Shown here: positions 13,201 to 23,170 of the stretch, piece by piece
Layout of the letters: every line of letters starts with the position of its first letter
Position numbering within the stretch: position 1 is the stretch's first letter
DNA from: Ctena decussata
Lineage: Eukaryota > Mollusca > Bivalvia > Lucinida > Lucinidae
Direction of reading: 5' to 3'
Assembly: GCA_963989385.1 (NCBI GenBank)
Contig: OZ022513.1
Coordinates: 21,827,928 to 21,891,927 of the forward strand
Length of the DNA stretch: 64,000 nt
Program-made: the position numbers and the translations under genes
Notes under the pieces: generated by a model
What the model was told of the DNA's origin: nothing
Database searches by the model: none
What the model saw: only the letters and a program-made list of their open reading frames with translations

Positions 13201-16200
13201 TACAATGCGACAAACTGGTATGCTTTACACGTTATAGCGTGAGCGGTTTACGCTGTCTATTTGTTCAGCATTTTCGGTTATTTCCAGAATGGCGGAAAGT
13301 GCTGATCGTAATTTTTGCGGCTAAAAATTTTTGAGTGGGCGCCAAAAAAGACCAGTCGATCGGGAAACCGGAATCACAAAACTTTTTTTTTAGGCCCAAT
13401 GTAAAAATATAAATGAATTACCTGTACAACATATAATGACCTGTGAAATTGACAGGAATCGTTAATCCTTTCCCCTGGAAAACACGCGTCACGCGTGATT
13501 AAGTTTGGTGCCGATAACTCACCTGAGCATACATGGAGTTAATCCTTTCTCTCGAAAGTTGCGTGTCTTGCGTGAAAAGAAATTGTTTTCTGGGGAGTTT
13601 AACGTCACTCATCTCGCGATTGTCTCGCATCTCCCATGCATTTTGCACACAAAAACCCCCACTAAACTTCGTGGAAAAGATTAAAATTTCTCGCGAGAAC
13701 AAGTCAGATCAAGTCTTCACGTTGCGTGTACTGTAGGTACTCGGGTACCCGGGTACAATATCTGTACCCGTCCCAGCCCTATTGTCCTGGGCCGAGATTT
13801 TTGTGGGGCGAGTTGTCTTTGGTGCTGATTCAGTCAATGCAATATTTGTTGAAGTGATAATAACCTTCATAAGCACACAATTAAATTCTCAATGTCATTT
13901 ACATTGAGATGTGCAACAACACTTGGAGAACTTTACTTGGCGCACATAACATAATGCGTTTAAACCGTTTGACGACAGTATTTCATTACCCTGAGCGGCA
14001 TATTCAAGAATGCTGCATGCGTTTCAGGTGTCTGTTTTGGGTCTACATTGCTTATCGCAGAATTATTAAAAGATGGATACTTTTTAATAAATGTAATTAT
14101 CTGTTTCTACAGGTTATAACGAGATGATAGTTGTTTGCAATCTTCAGAGGTCATTGTCGGTGAGCAATTAGCGCGCAATCAAATAAGACACCTTGGCCGT
14201 GTTTTTGGCAGTTTATATACATCAGTCAAAATTACGCAATGGACTGACTTACCTTATAATTATCCCTAGCAAGATGGCGACTTAATGATATTTTTTTACA
14301 AGGAGTTATTGTATTGCTGGATTTACTATACGTTAAATGGATAAAACTACTTGATACATAGAATTGAAAACTTACTGCCGTGCCCGGAGCCAATGCTCAT
14401 TGGACTGTCTCCAGGTACAGTTCTGTACCTGGAGACCCAGGGTCTAGGGATACGGTACCGTACCCGGAGACACTTCCTTTGCAAAATATTGTAAACGTTT
14501 ACACAAGCGCTAGAAAACGAATCAATTCCGTTTAAATGACCATTATTGTTGCAATTTTATTCTTAGTATTGGACATAGATCTGTGAGATCCCATCACAAC
14601 TCACCTGGTGTGGACTGGCGCATTGTCCTGATAAAGCAGAATCTCAAGGGGTGGGGGGCAGGGATGGGGATGTCTCTTCCAAAAATTGAAAAGTGTTTTG
14701 AATAAACAATGACAGCCAATAATGTGATCCTACATGGAATCAGAAGCTAAGACGTTGATGCAGAGCTCTAGATAAGAGGGAGTATTTGGTGATAATAAGG
14801 GATAATTTTCCTTAATTCTGCTTATAAACATATGTTGTGACCCCTCATCTGAACCGTCTCGTTGAGACGTTTCAGATGTGGGGTCACAACATATGGTTTA
14901 AATTAGAAATAAGGAAAATTATCCCTAATTATCATCAAATACTCCCTCTTATCTAGAGCTCTGGTTGATGTACATCAGGTGTGGACTGTATGGTGTATTG
15001 AACTATTCGACTGAAGAAAATATGTGAGGCTAAAAATTCTTTGGTATCCCCTCGAACATCCACCATCTCTTACTTACGGTTCTTTTTTGTATTTTCATTG
15101 AAACGTAAAATGACATCTGCGTTTTTTTTTTTTTGTTAATTTCAGAACTACATACGTTGTTGGCAGAAAGATAGATTTGATTACCAAATGTACCTGCGAG
15201 ACATGCGAATAACTGGTAATATTTACAAACAACAGGTATGTTCCAATGCCCAGGGTTCGAGGTTATAAAACTTGAGAATAATCTCAAAACTCAAAATAAA
15301 GGACACTGATTGGCTGCTTCCGAGCTTGGAAGCAGCCAATCAGTGTGTTTTATTTTGAGTTTGAGATTATTAACAAGTTTTATAACCTCTGGCCCAGGGC
15401 TCGTTAACGTTTGTAATAGTTAGTCCATGGTTTGTCCGCCTCTACGAGGAGATAATCCACATAATTTAGTGAGTGGATTATCTCCTGTACATGCAGACAG
15501 TGAGTGGATTATCTCCTGTACATGCAGACAAACCATGGTTTAACTATTTTATATCACCGTTACCAGTGTAGACCTTGCTCATTGCGAAATATTTTGTGTC
15601 AAAGTTAGCGTTTTCTTGCAAGATTTCTTTGTTAAGAAGTGGGAGAGGGGGTCCTTAATGTTTTCCGCCTGACATAGGGAGGATGTTGTACTTTAAGATG
15701 GAGCCCCGCCAAGAATGTTTCCTTTAAGTGTGTCAAGGGTGTTATAAGTTCACTGCATCGTTAGCTTAACAATATCATTAGTCAAGAATTCGTTAAGTCT
15801 TCTAGTACACAAAAAATCAAGTGCGCGAATAATTTTTGCTGAGAAAATTTGAGAAGCTTTTGCACAGCAAAAGCACCTAACTTTTTTTGGCAAAAATGGT
15901 AGTTTTTGGCATAACACCTTTAAAAAATTTAATGCCTAACTAACGGTATTGTTAATTTTGAACAACTGAGCCCTAGATAACATGGAGTGGTAGTCAAAAT
16001 TTTTAGTGTTTGGAGAAAACAGTGCAGACCAAGGTAAGACTGTGCCCAAAGGTCCCTGGAGCAGTCAGGTAAAGAGCCTACACTGTTTCCCTTTCCATCT
16101 GCATCCAGAGCTCTAGATAAGAAGGAGTATTTGGTGATAATTAGGGATAATTTTTGTTAATTCTGCATTAAAACACAGGGTGTGCGTTGCAGGCGAAGTT

Positions 16201-19200
16201 GGGCGATAACTTCGCCTTGGGGCTCATAACTTCGCCCTGGGTTTCTCGAAAAGCGAAGTTCGAGTCGCCCTGTTTTTCTGGGTCGTAAGATCAATAATTC
16301 GTCAAAATGACTGGCGCCAGTATATCAAATTTCAACGCCAATTAACAAAGCCCCCTTTCATTTACCAGCGTTAATCCCATCACCGACCCTGATTGAGCTT
16401 TGATCTCGATAGGTGTTGCCGACATCAAGTCGGTAAAATTAACACCACGGCAAAGCCAACGGTAGTACAGTTAATCCACTAAGTGACGAGCGAAAGAGCT
16501 TTGATCCCGCTACATTTTGCCGACTTAATCTATCCATCTGCTTTGGCGGCAGGTGTAAAGCGCATTCTGATCATGGTCTTTATTGATTTCTTACGTTATG
16601 GTAGAAATTTTCCTATCTTTCAACTAGCGCGATAACGAGCAGAGCAGATACCACTTGACAGTTCTCACTTAGGCAGGCTTACGAAGTCCGTCGTATTCTT
16701 CGAAGTTCAGAATGATAATGCTGGCCGTGTAGACAAGTGCAGGACAGCGCATCAGGTTATGATCTACATCGTTCATAGAATTTTGTGATTGCAAAAGTTC
16801 TTCGGACAGTGTAGCCCCGACGCCGGGCTGCACTATTCGCAAATGCATTACCCGAGACTTACTCATTCCCGTCGAATCGCTGTCACGTATTCAATATCGT
16901 TTTGGGGATTAACCGGCATATGAACAATCTCAAGTCTCAAAAAAAAAATTGCAAAAATTGGCGACCAGTGCGAGTTATGCATTTTGATCAATGCAAACGC
17001 GATTACCGTGCGTAAAACCGGTAGTGCAATGGTTAAAGACGGTGACCATTGCACTTTAATAGGTCAGACACGTTTGTTTAAGGTGCTTTGACATTTCGGC
17101 CACGGACATTTCGGCCTAGGACGTTTCGGCCTAGGACAGTTCAGCCACGGACATTTCGGCCAGAGAAATTGTCAAGGGTGGACATTTCGGCCTTTATCCA
17201 AAAATCACTTATTATAATTAAATTGAGTACTCATATGAGTAGCTTAAAGCTAGTCTTAATGAAGTCCAATGATTTGTTGTTATTCTCTTTAAGTTTTATG
17301 GACCTTCAACAACTTTAAGATCATTTTGGGCATTTCATGGCAAAACCACGGTGAACAATTATTTCAACTACTTGAAATAGGGCCTTATATGGTATTTGGT
17401 TTAGTGTTTTGTTAGGTTTATAGCTCTTTAAATACTTTTTAAGTCATTTTGAGCATAATCTGGCGCATTTGCCATCCACACTCATTGGCCAGTGTTGCCT
17501 TTAACATTCATAAGATGGCTTTTGTAACCTAATAGGCAAACATATGGCTGATGAATCTTTGGGGCACCCATTTTTGACTTTAAGAGATATGATTGGAGTT
17601 ATTTGGAGCCCAGTCACACATTTTTGTACCATGAGTGTAGAAAACCATCTAATGTAAATTTTAAATGGTTTACAGTAGCATATTTTCATTTTCCCATTTT
17701 TTCAGACTTGGCCGAAACGTCCATGGCCGAACTGTCCTAGGCCGAAATGTCCTAGTCCGAAACGTCCGTGGCCGAAATGTCCTACATTCTTTGTTTAATC
17801 CCACTTGTTGATTTCAGCTTCAGATCAAAGGAGCCGCCGTCTGACACGTGCAACTCAATGTGTCAGATTGAACCGAGAGACGGGACAAGGTATCTTAACC
17901 CAGACATACGCTGATAGCAAAGACTCGTATCAGCCTGCGCAATATTGTAATGCGATTGGTGTTTCCTGTCCGCTAATAAGGTCTTTGTGATATGAGCGTC
18001 ACCGTTACCCAAGAAAAGCGAATGCTTTCGAAGAAGTCTGCACTCTTCGCATGTTCCATAAGATACATTTTATGTGGTGCGGGTCATGAGTTCCCCGGAC
18101 TTCCCATGGAGCGACTGTCCGCTGTGAGTTAAAATATTTTCTTTGTGTCGGGTAAAATAAGACCTTACGCCATCTGAAACTGAAGTTAATCAGAGTCTTC
18201 CTTTATAGATTGTTCATCGAGTTAGCTTTCATCAGACTTTGGGAGTGCGCATGCTAATCTGCGTCGTATGCATAAGTACCTTTTTTAAAAGTAGCCTTCG
18301 AAGTGGTGAGATCGCATCCACGAGTTTGGCATTGTGGGTGTGCAAACGTAAACCAGCCTGCGCAGTCTTGTCCTAATGGTCAGATTTTGTTTCAATATAC
18401 AGCCAGTTGTCTCGGAACGAGACTGCGCTATGTACGGTGCTGGTGTAAAATTTACTTCGGCATTGAGCCGACGACCGAAATCGCGACTTCTGATCAAAGT
18501 TTTTCCGTACAAACAAGCTCTGGACCGTGCGGAAGTTATATAATAGATGAACAAGACTCGGATAAGCCTGCGTATCCGCGCTGTCAGAATCTTGTCTGTT
18601 CGCATCAATTAAGTATGGATTCTGAGAAATATATAGCCAAGGCGTTGACTCTGAAGTCTCTATAAATGCGCAAGCTTTCTGAGACTTCATTGGTACATTC
18701 TGAGTGTCGCAACATCCAGACTTCAAAGACACCGCTAGACAAGTGGCACGTGCAGATTTGTACTGGTGTGTCACGGGGAAAGATACTGGGTGCATATGCA
18801 AAGAGAACTGACATAGATCAGCCTGCAAGTCTCCGCAGGCTTATCGGAGTCTTTTATATTCGCATCTAACGTACTTGAAATCTGACGGAATCGCATAACG
18901 GTCAGTATGCGCAGATCTGCATCTTTATCTATAATTGGGCAGGGGAAAAAGAAGTTAACAAGGTCATAACTTTCGTTTTTAACTATGACAGGACATGAAA
19001 AAAAAATCATGAATTTCTCGAGTCGCCTTGTTTCTTGAGAAGTCGCTTAGCTTTGGCAGGACGGCGAAGTTATTTCGCCCGATTTTTTGGGCCCAGCGCA
19101 CACCCTGAAACATATGTTGTGACCCCCCACCTGAACCGTTTCAGATGAAGGGTCACAACATATGGTTTCGATGAGAAATAAAAAAAATTATCCTTAATTA

Positions 19201-21662
19201 TCATCAAATACGCCCTCTTATCTAGAGCTTTGTCTGCATCTTTTGGATGCATTACTGCATTGTATAGTCCATTTGCTCCCGAGTGCAAACAGGGTTTTGC
19301 TTATTTTCTCGAAAACTATGAAAGTTTCAGCAAATGTGCTAATGTCCTAATGATTCCTATATCTATACATAACAGAATGTGAAAAATTCAAATTTTTGGA
19401 TGCTTTTGTAAAATTTTTTCCATTAGCAGTAATGCAGAAACTCAGCAGTTTCTTTGAAGGGCGTAGTATGTGTGTTAGAACAGCCAAAATTGTTGATAGC
19501 CAATAGTGAAACTTGATGTTTGCTACAGGTGTGGGCGTAGATGAATGAAATAGTAAATTGTACGTATTCATCTGTCTGCATGCAAAACCAATAGTGTCAC
19601 TGGTCAGTTGATACTATGTTGTAAATAAACATTGAACTATTATATAGTTTTGCAAGTGAAAAGTGAATGTTTTAAAATTACATAATATATGGGTGAAACA
19701 AAAAAGTAAAAAAAATGGATTCAGAATAAAATTTCAGTTAATTATGCAAATTTGTTCTAGGAATAGCATACATTGGTCACAGGCTCTAATACGTAGAACT
19801 AAACGGGAATTCCAACAGCCAACTTTTACTCCTTTGTAATTAAGAGGTGAATAGGATATATTTTAGGTCCTTTTTTTGTATAGAAACTTTTTTATGCAAA
19901 GCCTTGCATTTCTACAGAATTATGATTTTGTTATCGAAAATCTTCTACTTCTCACCAATTTGTAGATAATATTGGGGATGCCGTTTGCATTTGGGAGCAA
20001 ACTGACTATAGATTTAAATCCACATTTACAAACTTACCACAACAAATGAATTATCCCCCACTCCCCCTCCCTGCAAAAGGTGATGGGTCTGGTAGGGGAC
20101 ATATTGTTCATGGTGCAGATCTCATTGTTGCCAGTGTTCTCCACATAACATTCTGTCAGCATAATGTCTCTTAAAACAGTGGATAGATTTTCACAAAACT
20201 TTAAAGGATACAGCAATGAAACATTCTTTAGAGCTGATTAGGTGATGGCCTTTAACCATTTTAAAGGTCATATGAGGACCTTCACTGTTGAAAATTTGGC
20301 ATCAGCACAACATGAGACTCAGACCTCTCACTGAGACGGTTTTATTGAGGGGTCTCAACATAATTGAGCCGCGACACGTGAAAACCAACAATGTGGTTGT
20401 GTGCCCAGCGCAGACTCAGATCAGCCTGGGCATCCACCCACTCTGATCAGACTCTACACTAAGCGCTTAAAGGGTAGCTAAGGGTCTAAGCTACCTTCGT
20501 GCGGACAGTGAAGACTCTGATCAGACTGGGCGGATGCCCAGGCTGATCTGAGTCTGCGCTGGGTGCACAACCACAGTGTTGGTATTGTCGTGTCGCGGCT
20601 CATATGTTTTTTTTGAGAAATAACAAAGACTATCCCAGAATTATTGCTTATCTGGAGCTCTGAATTACTTTTTAGTGACACTTCTGGTCTGTTCTGTTCA
20701 ATTCTCGTAATGGCGTTCCCCAAGTGGTCGGTGGTACATAACCATAGTTGCACACACCTGGCGCCGAGTGTCCGTCCAAGACACAAGTTAATCCTATTAT
20801 TTTACAAAAGGGGGGTAAAGGGGACGTTATTTAGAGCATGAAGAGTAGCAGATCAGCCACTGCCAAAATGCTTTTAAATACTGTCAGATGGTGCAGTTCT
20901 ACTATACTGAACAAAAAAAGAAACGTTACATACATCGAAACAAGTAATTTCTGATTTTCTACCCCTGCATCTTCAGATGAACTGACGTGAATAAAATACA
21001 GATTGATAATGGACGAAAACATTATAAGGACTTCTTAATTCAAGTTATTAGCCTTAGTCAAATTATGAAATTTGTTTGAAATGTTTCTGAAAAAAAGTGA
21101 TTTGAATGTTGATGTAACGTTTCTATTTTTGCTCAGTATATTTTCCATTATTTTGCCTTCATTCTGGAAAGGGGTCAGTTCTTCAATGTAAGGAGCAAAT
21201 TCTTTCTTTGAAGTGTGGACCTCATTTGAAGAGCTGCTCTGTCCTTTAGAGAAAACAGGAATTTGTGCTGTTCTTTTTTGTAAAACTAATTGAAAATGTG
21301 GAGGTTAGCACGTCTATATTGCATAATTTCATGAAGAGAGGCAGGGTGCATTTATTAGGGCAGGGGCATTTATTAGGATTAAAAGGTATTAATTCCATGG
21401 AAGTTAGTGCTTTCTGACAATTTCGAACAAATAGCTGTTTGGCTTGGGCCACTTCCATAGATGACTGATGTGACAAGCTAGGGCTCTGATATGTGCAGTC
21501 TGATCAAAGCCTTTACTTGTCACCAATGCCACATTGTTGGAAATCACATGATGTGGCTTATACCGGTATATTGATTATGAATACTGACATTATGTGAAAC
21601 ACAGACTAAGATCAAACTCTTTTTAATTTCAGGGTTTGGAATGTATACCAGAGGTCGACTAA
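7128..21662 (+). CDS. NDUFA1: NDUFA1, complex I MWFE subunit (3 exons)
   Basis: Accessory subunit of mitochondrial NADH:ubiquinone oxidoreductase, a single-span inner-membrane protein needed for assembly of the membrane arm. Coding exons are 7128-7226, 15146-15235 and 21633-21662, with GT donors at 7227 and 15236, AG acceptors before 15146 and 21633, and both introns in phase 0. The product is 72 aa (human 70 aa). It opens MWWEILP against the family MWFEILP, followed by a hydrophobic span (about residues 8-25). The second exon has the W..(D/E)RD.R.(S/T)G pattern, and the end is GLECIPEVD against human GLENID. The middle exon is 30 codons, the same length as the matching human segment. Introns of 7.9 and 6.4 kb are packed with transposons. 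No good AATAAA was seen soon after the stop. Confidence 0.93.
7267..10258 (-). mobile_element. Candidate extent of pogo/Tigger-type transposon
   Basis: Inverted sequences around TTTCTC(G/A)TGGATTCGTGCC occur at 7267-7287 and 10238-10258 and bracket the transposase. Extra GGATTCGTGCC-like copies lie inside (near 7478 and 10221). These may be the termini, but no TA duplication abuts them and the expected CAGT start is missing, so the limits are tentative. Confidence 0.3.
7796..9601 (-). CDS. Pogo/Tigger-type DDE transposase with PHD finger
   Basis: Intact 601-aa frame that cuts and pastes its own element. Residues about 10-58 form a psq-type helix-turn-helix (AAKQFGVPVQTLRDRV). Residues about 65-150 match the CENP-B-like second DNA-binding region (GYGYSN..., SWLYGFLRRW). 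The DDE_1 catalytic core has D181 (YNIDETG), D291 (IYDGHASH) and D327 (LLQPLDVSVFGPFK), giving 35 residues between the last two. A basic, Lys-rich nuclear-localisation-like stretch lies at 489-505. An acidic linker leads to a C-terminal Cys4-His-Cys3 PHD-like finger (C545/C546, C548, C570, C573, H578, C582, C596, C599). There is no frameshift or stop, so insertion may be recent. It lies antisense in NDUFA1 intron 1. Domestication is possible but unproven. Confidence 0.93.
   Translation of the reverse strand: MFQNKPRRFERKYRNYSAESLLTAYQSVVKNGTPVKRAAKQFGVPVQTLRDRVKGYVDSENFQTGGETIFTQEEEQTLVENVETMAQLGYGYSNVQLQHIAGELAFDMGKKETKKALSNSWLYGFLRRWNNRLVTLNPRKLETNRAKSSTPETVNRYFDNLSQIINKFNLNDKPQNIYNIDETGLQPDHRPPNVIANPNSKPQSVTSPRSTTTTLIGCVNALGNALPPFFVFKGKRYNPELMKGASVGAKGVMSETGWSNSGIFKQYLEDHFLPYVRGQASEKEPILLIYDGHASHVSSGLIEWANNQNIILFVLPAHTSHLLQPLDVSVFGPFKSFYYSECATFMRNNIGQSITKYDMCSMACRAYLKAMVPINIQSGFRKTGIFPFSKDAVDKEKLFPSECFREDQPLQKVKAIKSGKEAVDEFLKLKTEKLQPVSKCQECEKSKNTKSETSLMKPNPGGTAITETVFTEQLKIYEDKREEQKSSGKRKCSKKQTQNRKKLQKSPTYSPKPSTSGLNMNANEAKTNDSADSENSSDEDSTDYCCVCKRNSPPELSALSYLKIVNWAKCDRCDHWVHLAFCTKVHVVRRHCEFLCPHCDQ
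10249..10494 (+). pseudogene. LINE reverse transcriptase C-terminal fragment
   Basis: The frame encodes the conserved tail of non-LTR reverse transcriptases: an RG.S.K-type start, then INAWNDLPDSVISAPGVNAF and KNRL. It ends at TAA. No upstream polymerase domain is present, so this is a 5'-truncated copy. Sequence to about 10650, including AATAAAATGAGAT, may be its 3'UTR. Confidence 0.75.
10931..14481. mobile_element. 3.55-kb foldback element with ~230-bp arms
   Basis: Arms at 10931-11172 and 14266-14481 are inverse copies. The outer ends read AAAGGAAGTGTCT(A/C)CGGGTA, and the inner ends read GTCGCCATCTTGCTAG and its inverse. Each arm carries GGTACAG/GTACC-rich motifs around CCAGGTAC. No transposase is seen, and the interior is occupied by a hAT-type insertion. 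No target duplication could be fixed. It lies in NDUFA1 intron 1. Confidence 0.75.
11446..13781. mobile_element. hAT-type non-autonomous element (8-bp TSD)
   Basis: The termini TAGGGCTTGGACAAGTACC and (inverted) TAGGGCTGGGACGGGTAC are flanked by a perfect 8-bp duplication TTGTCCTG (11438-11445 and 13782-13789). Both the TIR form and the 8-bp TSD are typical of hAT. Subterminal regions are also inverted: GTACACGCAA..GAAGACTTGATCTGAC and CTCGCG-rich stretches (about 11810-12050 and 13480-13735). No transposase frame is present. It inserted into the foldback element. Confidence 0.85.
14762..14962. mobile_element. Foldback MITE, family FA copy 1
   Basis: The ends are CAGAGCTCTAGATAAGAGGG and its inverse, followed inward by AGTATTTGGTGATAATNAGGG. 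The centre is the hairpin ATATGTTGTGACCCCTCATC..GAGACG..GATG(A/T)GGGGTCACAACATAT. About 200 bp. It lies in NDUFA1 intron 1, 184 bp before exon 2. Confidence 0.85.
15146..15235 (+). CDS. NDUFA1: NDUFA1 coding exon 2
   Basis: 30 codons (NYIRCWQKDRFD..YLRDMRITG..YKQQ) after a strong T-rich tract and TTAATTTCAG, with donor CAG|GTATGT. Phase 0 on both sides. It aligns without gaps to the 30-residue middle part of NDUFA1. Confidence 0.92.
15249..15399. mobile_element. 151-bp palindromic MITE next to exon 2
   Basis: The two halves are inverse copies: CCAGGGTTCGAGGTTATAAA at one end and TTTATAACCTCTGGCCCAGG at the other, with centre GCTTCCGAGCTTGGAAGC. It starts 13 bases after the exon 2 donor. Confidence 0.75.
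15421..15545. repeat. Palindrome with an internal 30-bp direct repeat
   Basis: TAGTCCATGGTTTGTC is repeated inverted as GACAAACCATGGTTTAACTA. The right arm holds two direct copies of AGTGAGTGGATTATCTCCTG plus TACATGCAGAC, whose inverse (GAGATAATCCAC) is in the left arm. Confidence 0.7.
15546..16105. other. Intronic, nothing recognised
   Basis: NDUFA1 intron 2 sequence without a recognisable gene. A short inverted pair (AGAAGCTTTTGCACAGCAAAAGCACC) lies near 15850. Confidence 0.4.
17082..17789. mobile_element. Comb-TIR element with 9-bp TSD
   Basis: Flanked by the perfect 9-bp repeat TTTGTTTAA (17073-17081 and 17790-17798). Both ends are arrays of a short motif, ACATTTCGGCC(A/T)(C/A)GG on the left and its inverse on the right, giving long imperfect TIRs. 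A 9-bp duplication fits Mutator-like elements. The interior has no transposase. It is nested in the 2.9-kb element. Confidence 0.7.
17799..19060. repeat. Scattered GATCAGCCTGCGC hairpin remnants
   Basis: Several partial inverted segments with the core (A/G)(T/C)CAGCCTGCG and cgcatxxg ends occur near 17930, 18245, 18350, 18555 and 18820. They resemble the short hairpin at 28457 and the arms of family FB. They lie inside the 2.9-kb element. Confidence 0.4.
19233..20363. other. Intronic, no gene
   Basis: AT-rich NDUFA1 intron 2 sequence. A small palindrome near 20308-20362 (TGAGAC..CTCTCAC..GAGGGGTCTCAACAT) resembles the centre of family FA. Confidence 0.4.
20364..20602. mobile_element. Foldback MITE, family FB copy 2
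   Basis: TTGAGCCGCGACACGTGAAA at one end and the inverse TCGTGTCGCGGCTCA at the other, with FB arms and centre. Confidence 0.85.
20907..21136. mobile_element. 230-bp TA-flanked MITE (CTGA(A/G)CAAAAA TIR)
   Basis: The ends CTGAACAAAAAAAGAAACGT and (inverted) CTGAGCAAAAATAGAAACGT are flanked by TA (20905-20906 and 21137-21138), as for Tc1/mariner-type insertion. A related copy is at 60275. It lies 500 bp before NDUFA1 exon 3. Confidence 0.7.
21633..21662 (+). CDS. NDUFA1: NDUFA1 coding exon 3 (terminal)
   Basis: Acceptor TTTTTAATTTCAG, then GLECIPEVD and TAA. Only 10 codons. The GLE start matches the family C terminus, and phase 0 joins exon 2 cleanly. The transcript 3' end is not fixed. Confidence 0.88.
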   Translation, partial: GLECIPEVD

Positions 21663-21902
21663 ATGTGCTGAGCAGTTTTTTGTTTAGTTGTTTTCAAAGA
21701 CATCATTTTAATCACCAGAGCTTCAAAAACGTGTTGTTTCAATTTCTTATACACTGACAGTTACTTTTTTATGCGATCCAGAGAAAGGGAGAGAGTTACC
21801 CTGAACTACAAAAGAATGTAAGACAAATCAGCATTAAGGTGAATGGGTGAACAGTCAGAGAAAGCAACTGAGCCATTTTCATTTTAGTCTCCTTTTTCAG
21901 AT

Positions 21903-21970
21903 GGGGTCAACTCTTTCAGGAAAGAATTTGCTCCTCAAGGAGCAAATTCTTTCCTTTGAGAGAAGACCCC
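21903..21970. repeat. Hairpin family FC copy 1
   Basis: GGGGTCAACTCTTTCAGGAA and GAATTTGCTCCT fold onto AGGAGCAAATTC and TTTGAGAGAAGACCCC. Similar hairpins lie at 54062 and 60926, with half copies near 21172-21232 and 35236-35278. Confidence 0.7.
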
Positions 21971-22337
21971 AATTTGGAAGCGTTTTTCCTTGAAGGAAGT
22001 AAACATGACATCACATAAGTTATTTCCCTTTGTAAAAATGGCAGAGAAACTTGTAAGTGTATCCGCACACCTTAAATGCTTATTTGCCACCTATACAGCA
22101 TAATGACATTAATTCAACTGACACTTCTTGAGTGCCAGAAGAATGTAAAGGAAATGTTTTGAAATATTGGTAGTTTTACGTATCCTATTGTAAAAACTAA
22201 TAGAGATAGTACACTAAACTATAAAACCTATAGGGGTGCATAATGGATATATGAACATCTAAGGCAAGGCAAGCCTCTGCATCAGCAGTCTCAGTGTGAT
22301 CAAAGCTCGCGGCTCATATATAGCTGAATACAATATA

Positions 22338-22514
22338 CAGTAGAACTTCAATGGATTGAATCCTGATGGTTCATTCACCCTGCCTGGCTAGAACTCATTT
22401 CTTGGTCCCTAGAGGTCACCTTATATGGAAACTAACCCTGGTTGGCTAGAACTACCCTTGGCTGGAACTAATTTTCATGGTCCCAAGCCTGTTCGAGCCA
22501 ATGAAGTTCTACTG
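22338..22514. mobile_element. 177-bp pogo/Tigger-type MITE
   Basis: The ends CAGTAGAACTTCAATGG and (inverted) CAGTAGAACTTCATTGG are flanked by TA (22336-22337, 22515-22516). TA target and CAGT start are pogo/Tigger traits. It is non-coding. Confidence 0.7.
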
Positions 22515-22813
22515 TAATCTGTGACTGACAAAGATACTGTAAAAAAATCTTCTTTGCAAAATTTGGAATGAATTAGGATAGCTGTTTAAGATCTCGGAAT
22601 CGTCGATTGAGAGATTTCAATTTTTAAGTAGATGTGATATTGCTATAGGAATCTGTGCTGTTGTTTTATATGCTGAATGTAAATACAAGAAAGAAAGAAA
22701 ATAATAATATTGAAGAGAAAAATACTTATATGTTCCAAGTTTGTTGCTGTTTTTTTTTCTCACTTTATGATACATGTAAAACAATTACTGCTTGAATATA
22801 AAAACAAAGGGCA

Positions 22814-23062
22814 TATGAGCTGCGACAGGACAAAACCAACAAAGTGGCATGTGCGCCCAGTGAAGACTCAAATCAGCCTGGGCACCTGCCCAGTCTGATC
22901 AGAGTCTTTGTTGTCTGCATGGAGCTAGGTTAGACCATTAGCTCAGCTACCCTTTAAGGGCAAGCGAAGATTCTGATCAGGCAGGGCAGCTGCCTAGGCT
23001 GGTTTGAGTGTTTGCTGGGTGCACATGCCACTTTGTTGTTTTCTTTTCTTGTCACTGCTCAT
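22814..23062. mobile_element. Foldback MITE, family FB copy 3
   Basis: TATGAGCTGCGACAGGACAA at one end, inverse TTGTCACTGCTCAT at the other, with the FB centre TTAGACCATTAGCTCAGCTAC. More diverged than copies 1 and 2. Confidence 0.8.
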
Positions 23063-23170
23063 ATTTTGATAGCACTGTAAAACCAGATCAGACTGCTGGA
23101 GTAGCAGTCTGATCAGGAGGTGCACTGTTTGCCATTCGGCTAACACGCCTGTTATCGTATTAGATAATAT

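Larger units (their letters stand above)
16176..19107. mobile_element. 2.9-kb TIR element with 5-bp TSD
   Basis: The termini CAGGGTGTGCG(T/C)TG are inverted, and the flanks are AAACA (16171-16175) and AAACA (19108-19112). The insertion site is proven because it interrupts an FA copy. Subterminal inverted motifs GGCGAAGTT / AACTTCGCC recur several times at both ends (16190-16260, 19065-19080). No transposase is found. The CAGGG start is hAT-like, but a 5-bp duplication is not the classical 8, so the superfamily is open. Confidence 0.8.
16106..19232. mobile_element. FA MITE copy 2, split by a 2.9-kb insertion
   Basis: The left part (16106-16175) is the FA arm to TTCTGCATTAAAACA. The right part (19108-19232) resumes AAACATATGTTGTGACCCC and ends at ATCTAGAGCTTTG. 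Removing the insert and one AAACA restores the standard FA order, as seen at 38204-38406 in inverse. Confidence 0.85.

Noticed and set aside
17088..17318. Frame with FRPRTFRPRT repeats as a repeat protein
   Set aside because: The peptide repeat is a translation of the comb-like TIR motif ACATTTCGGCC.
18303..18828. Overlapping frames of 107-151 codons
   Set aside because: They overlap on both strands within a transposon interior and show no motifs.
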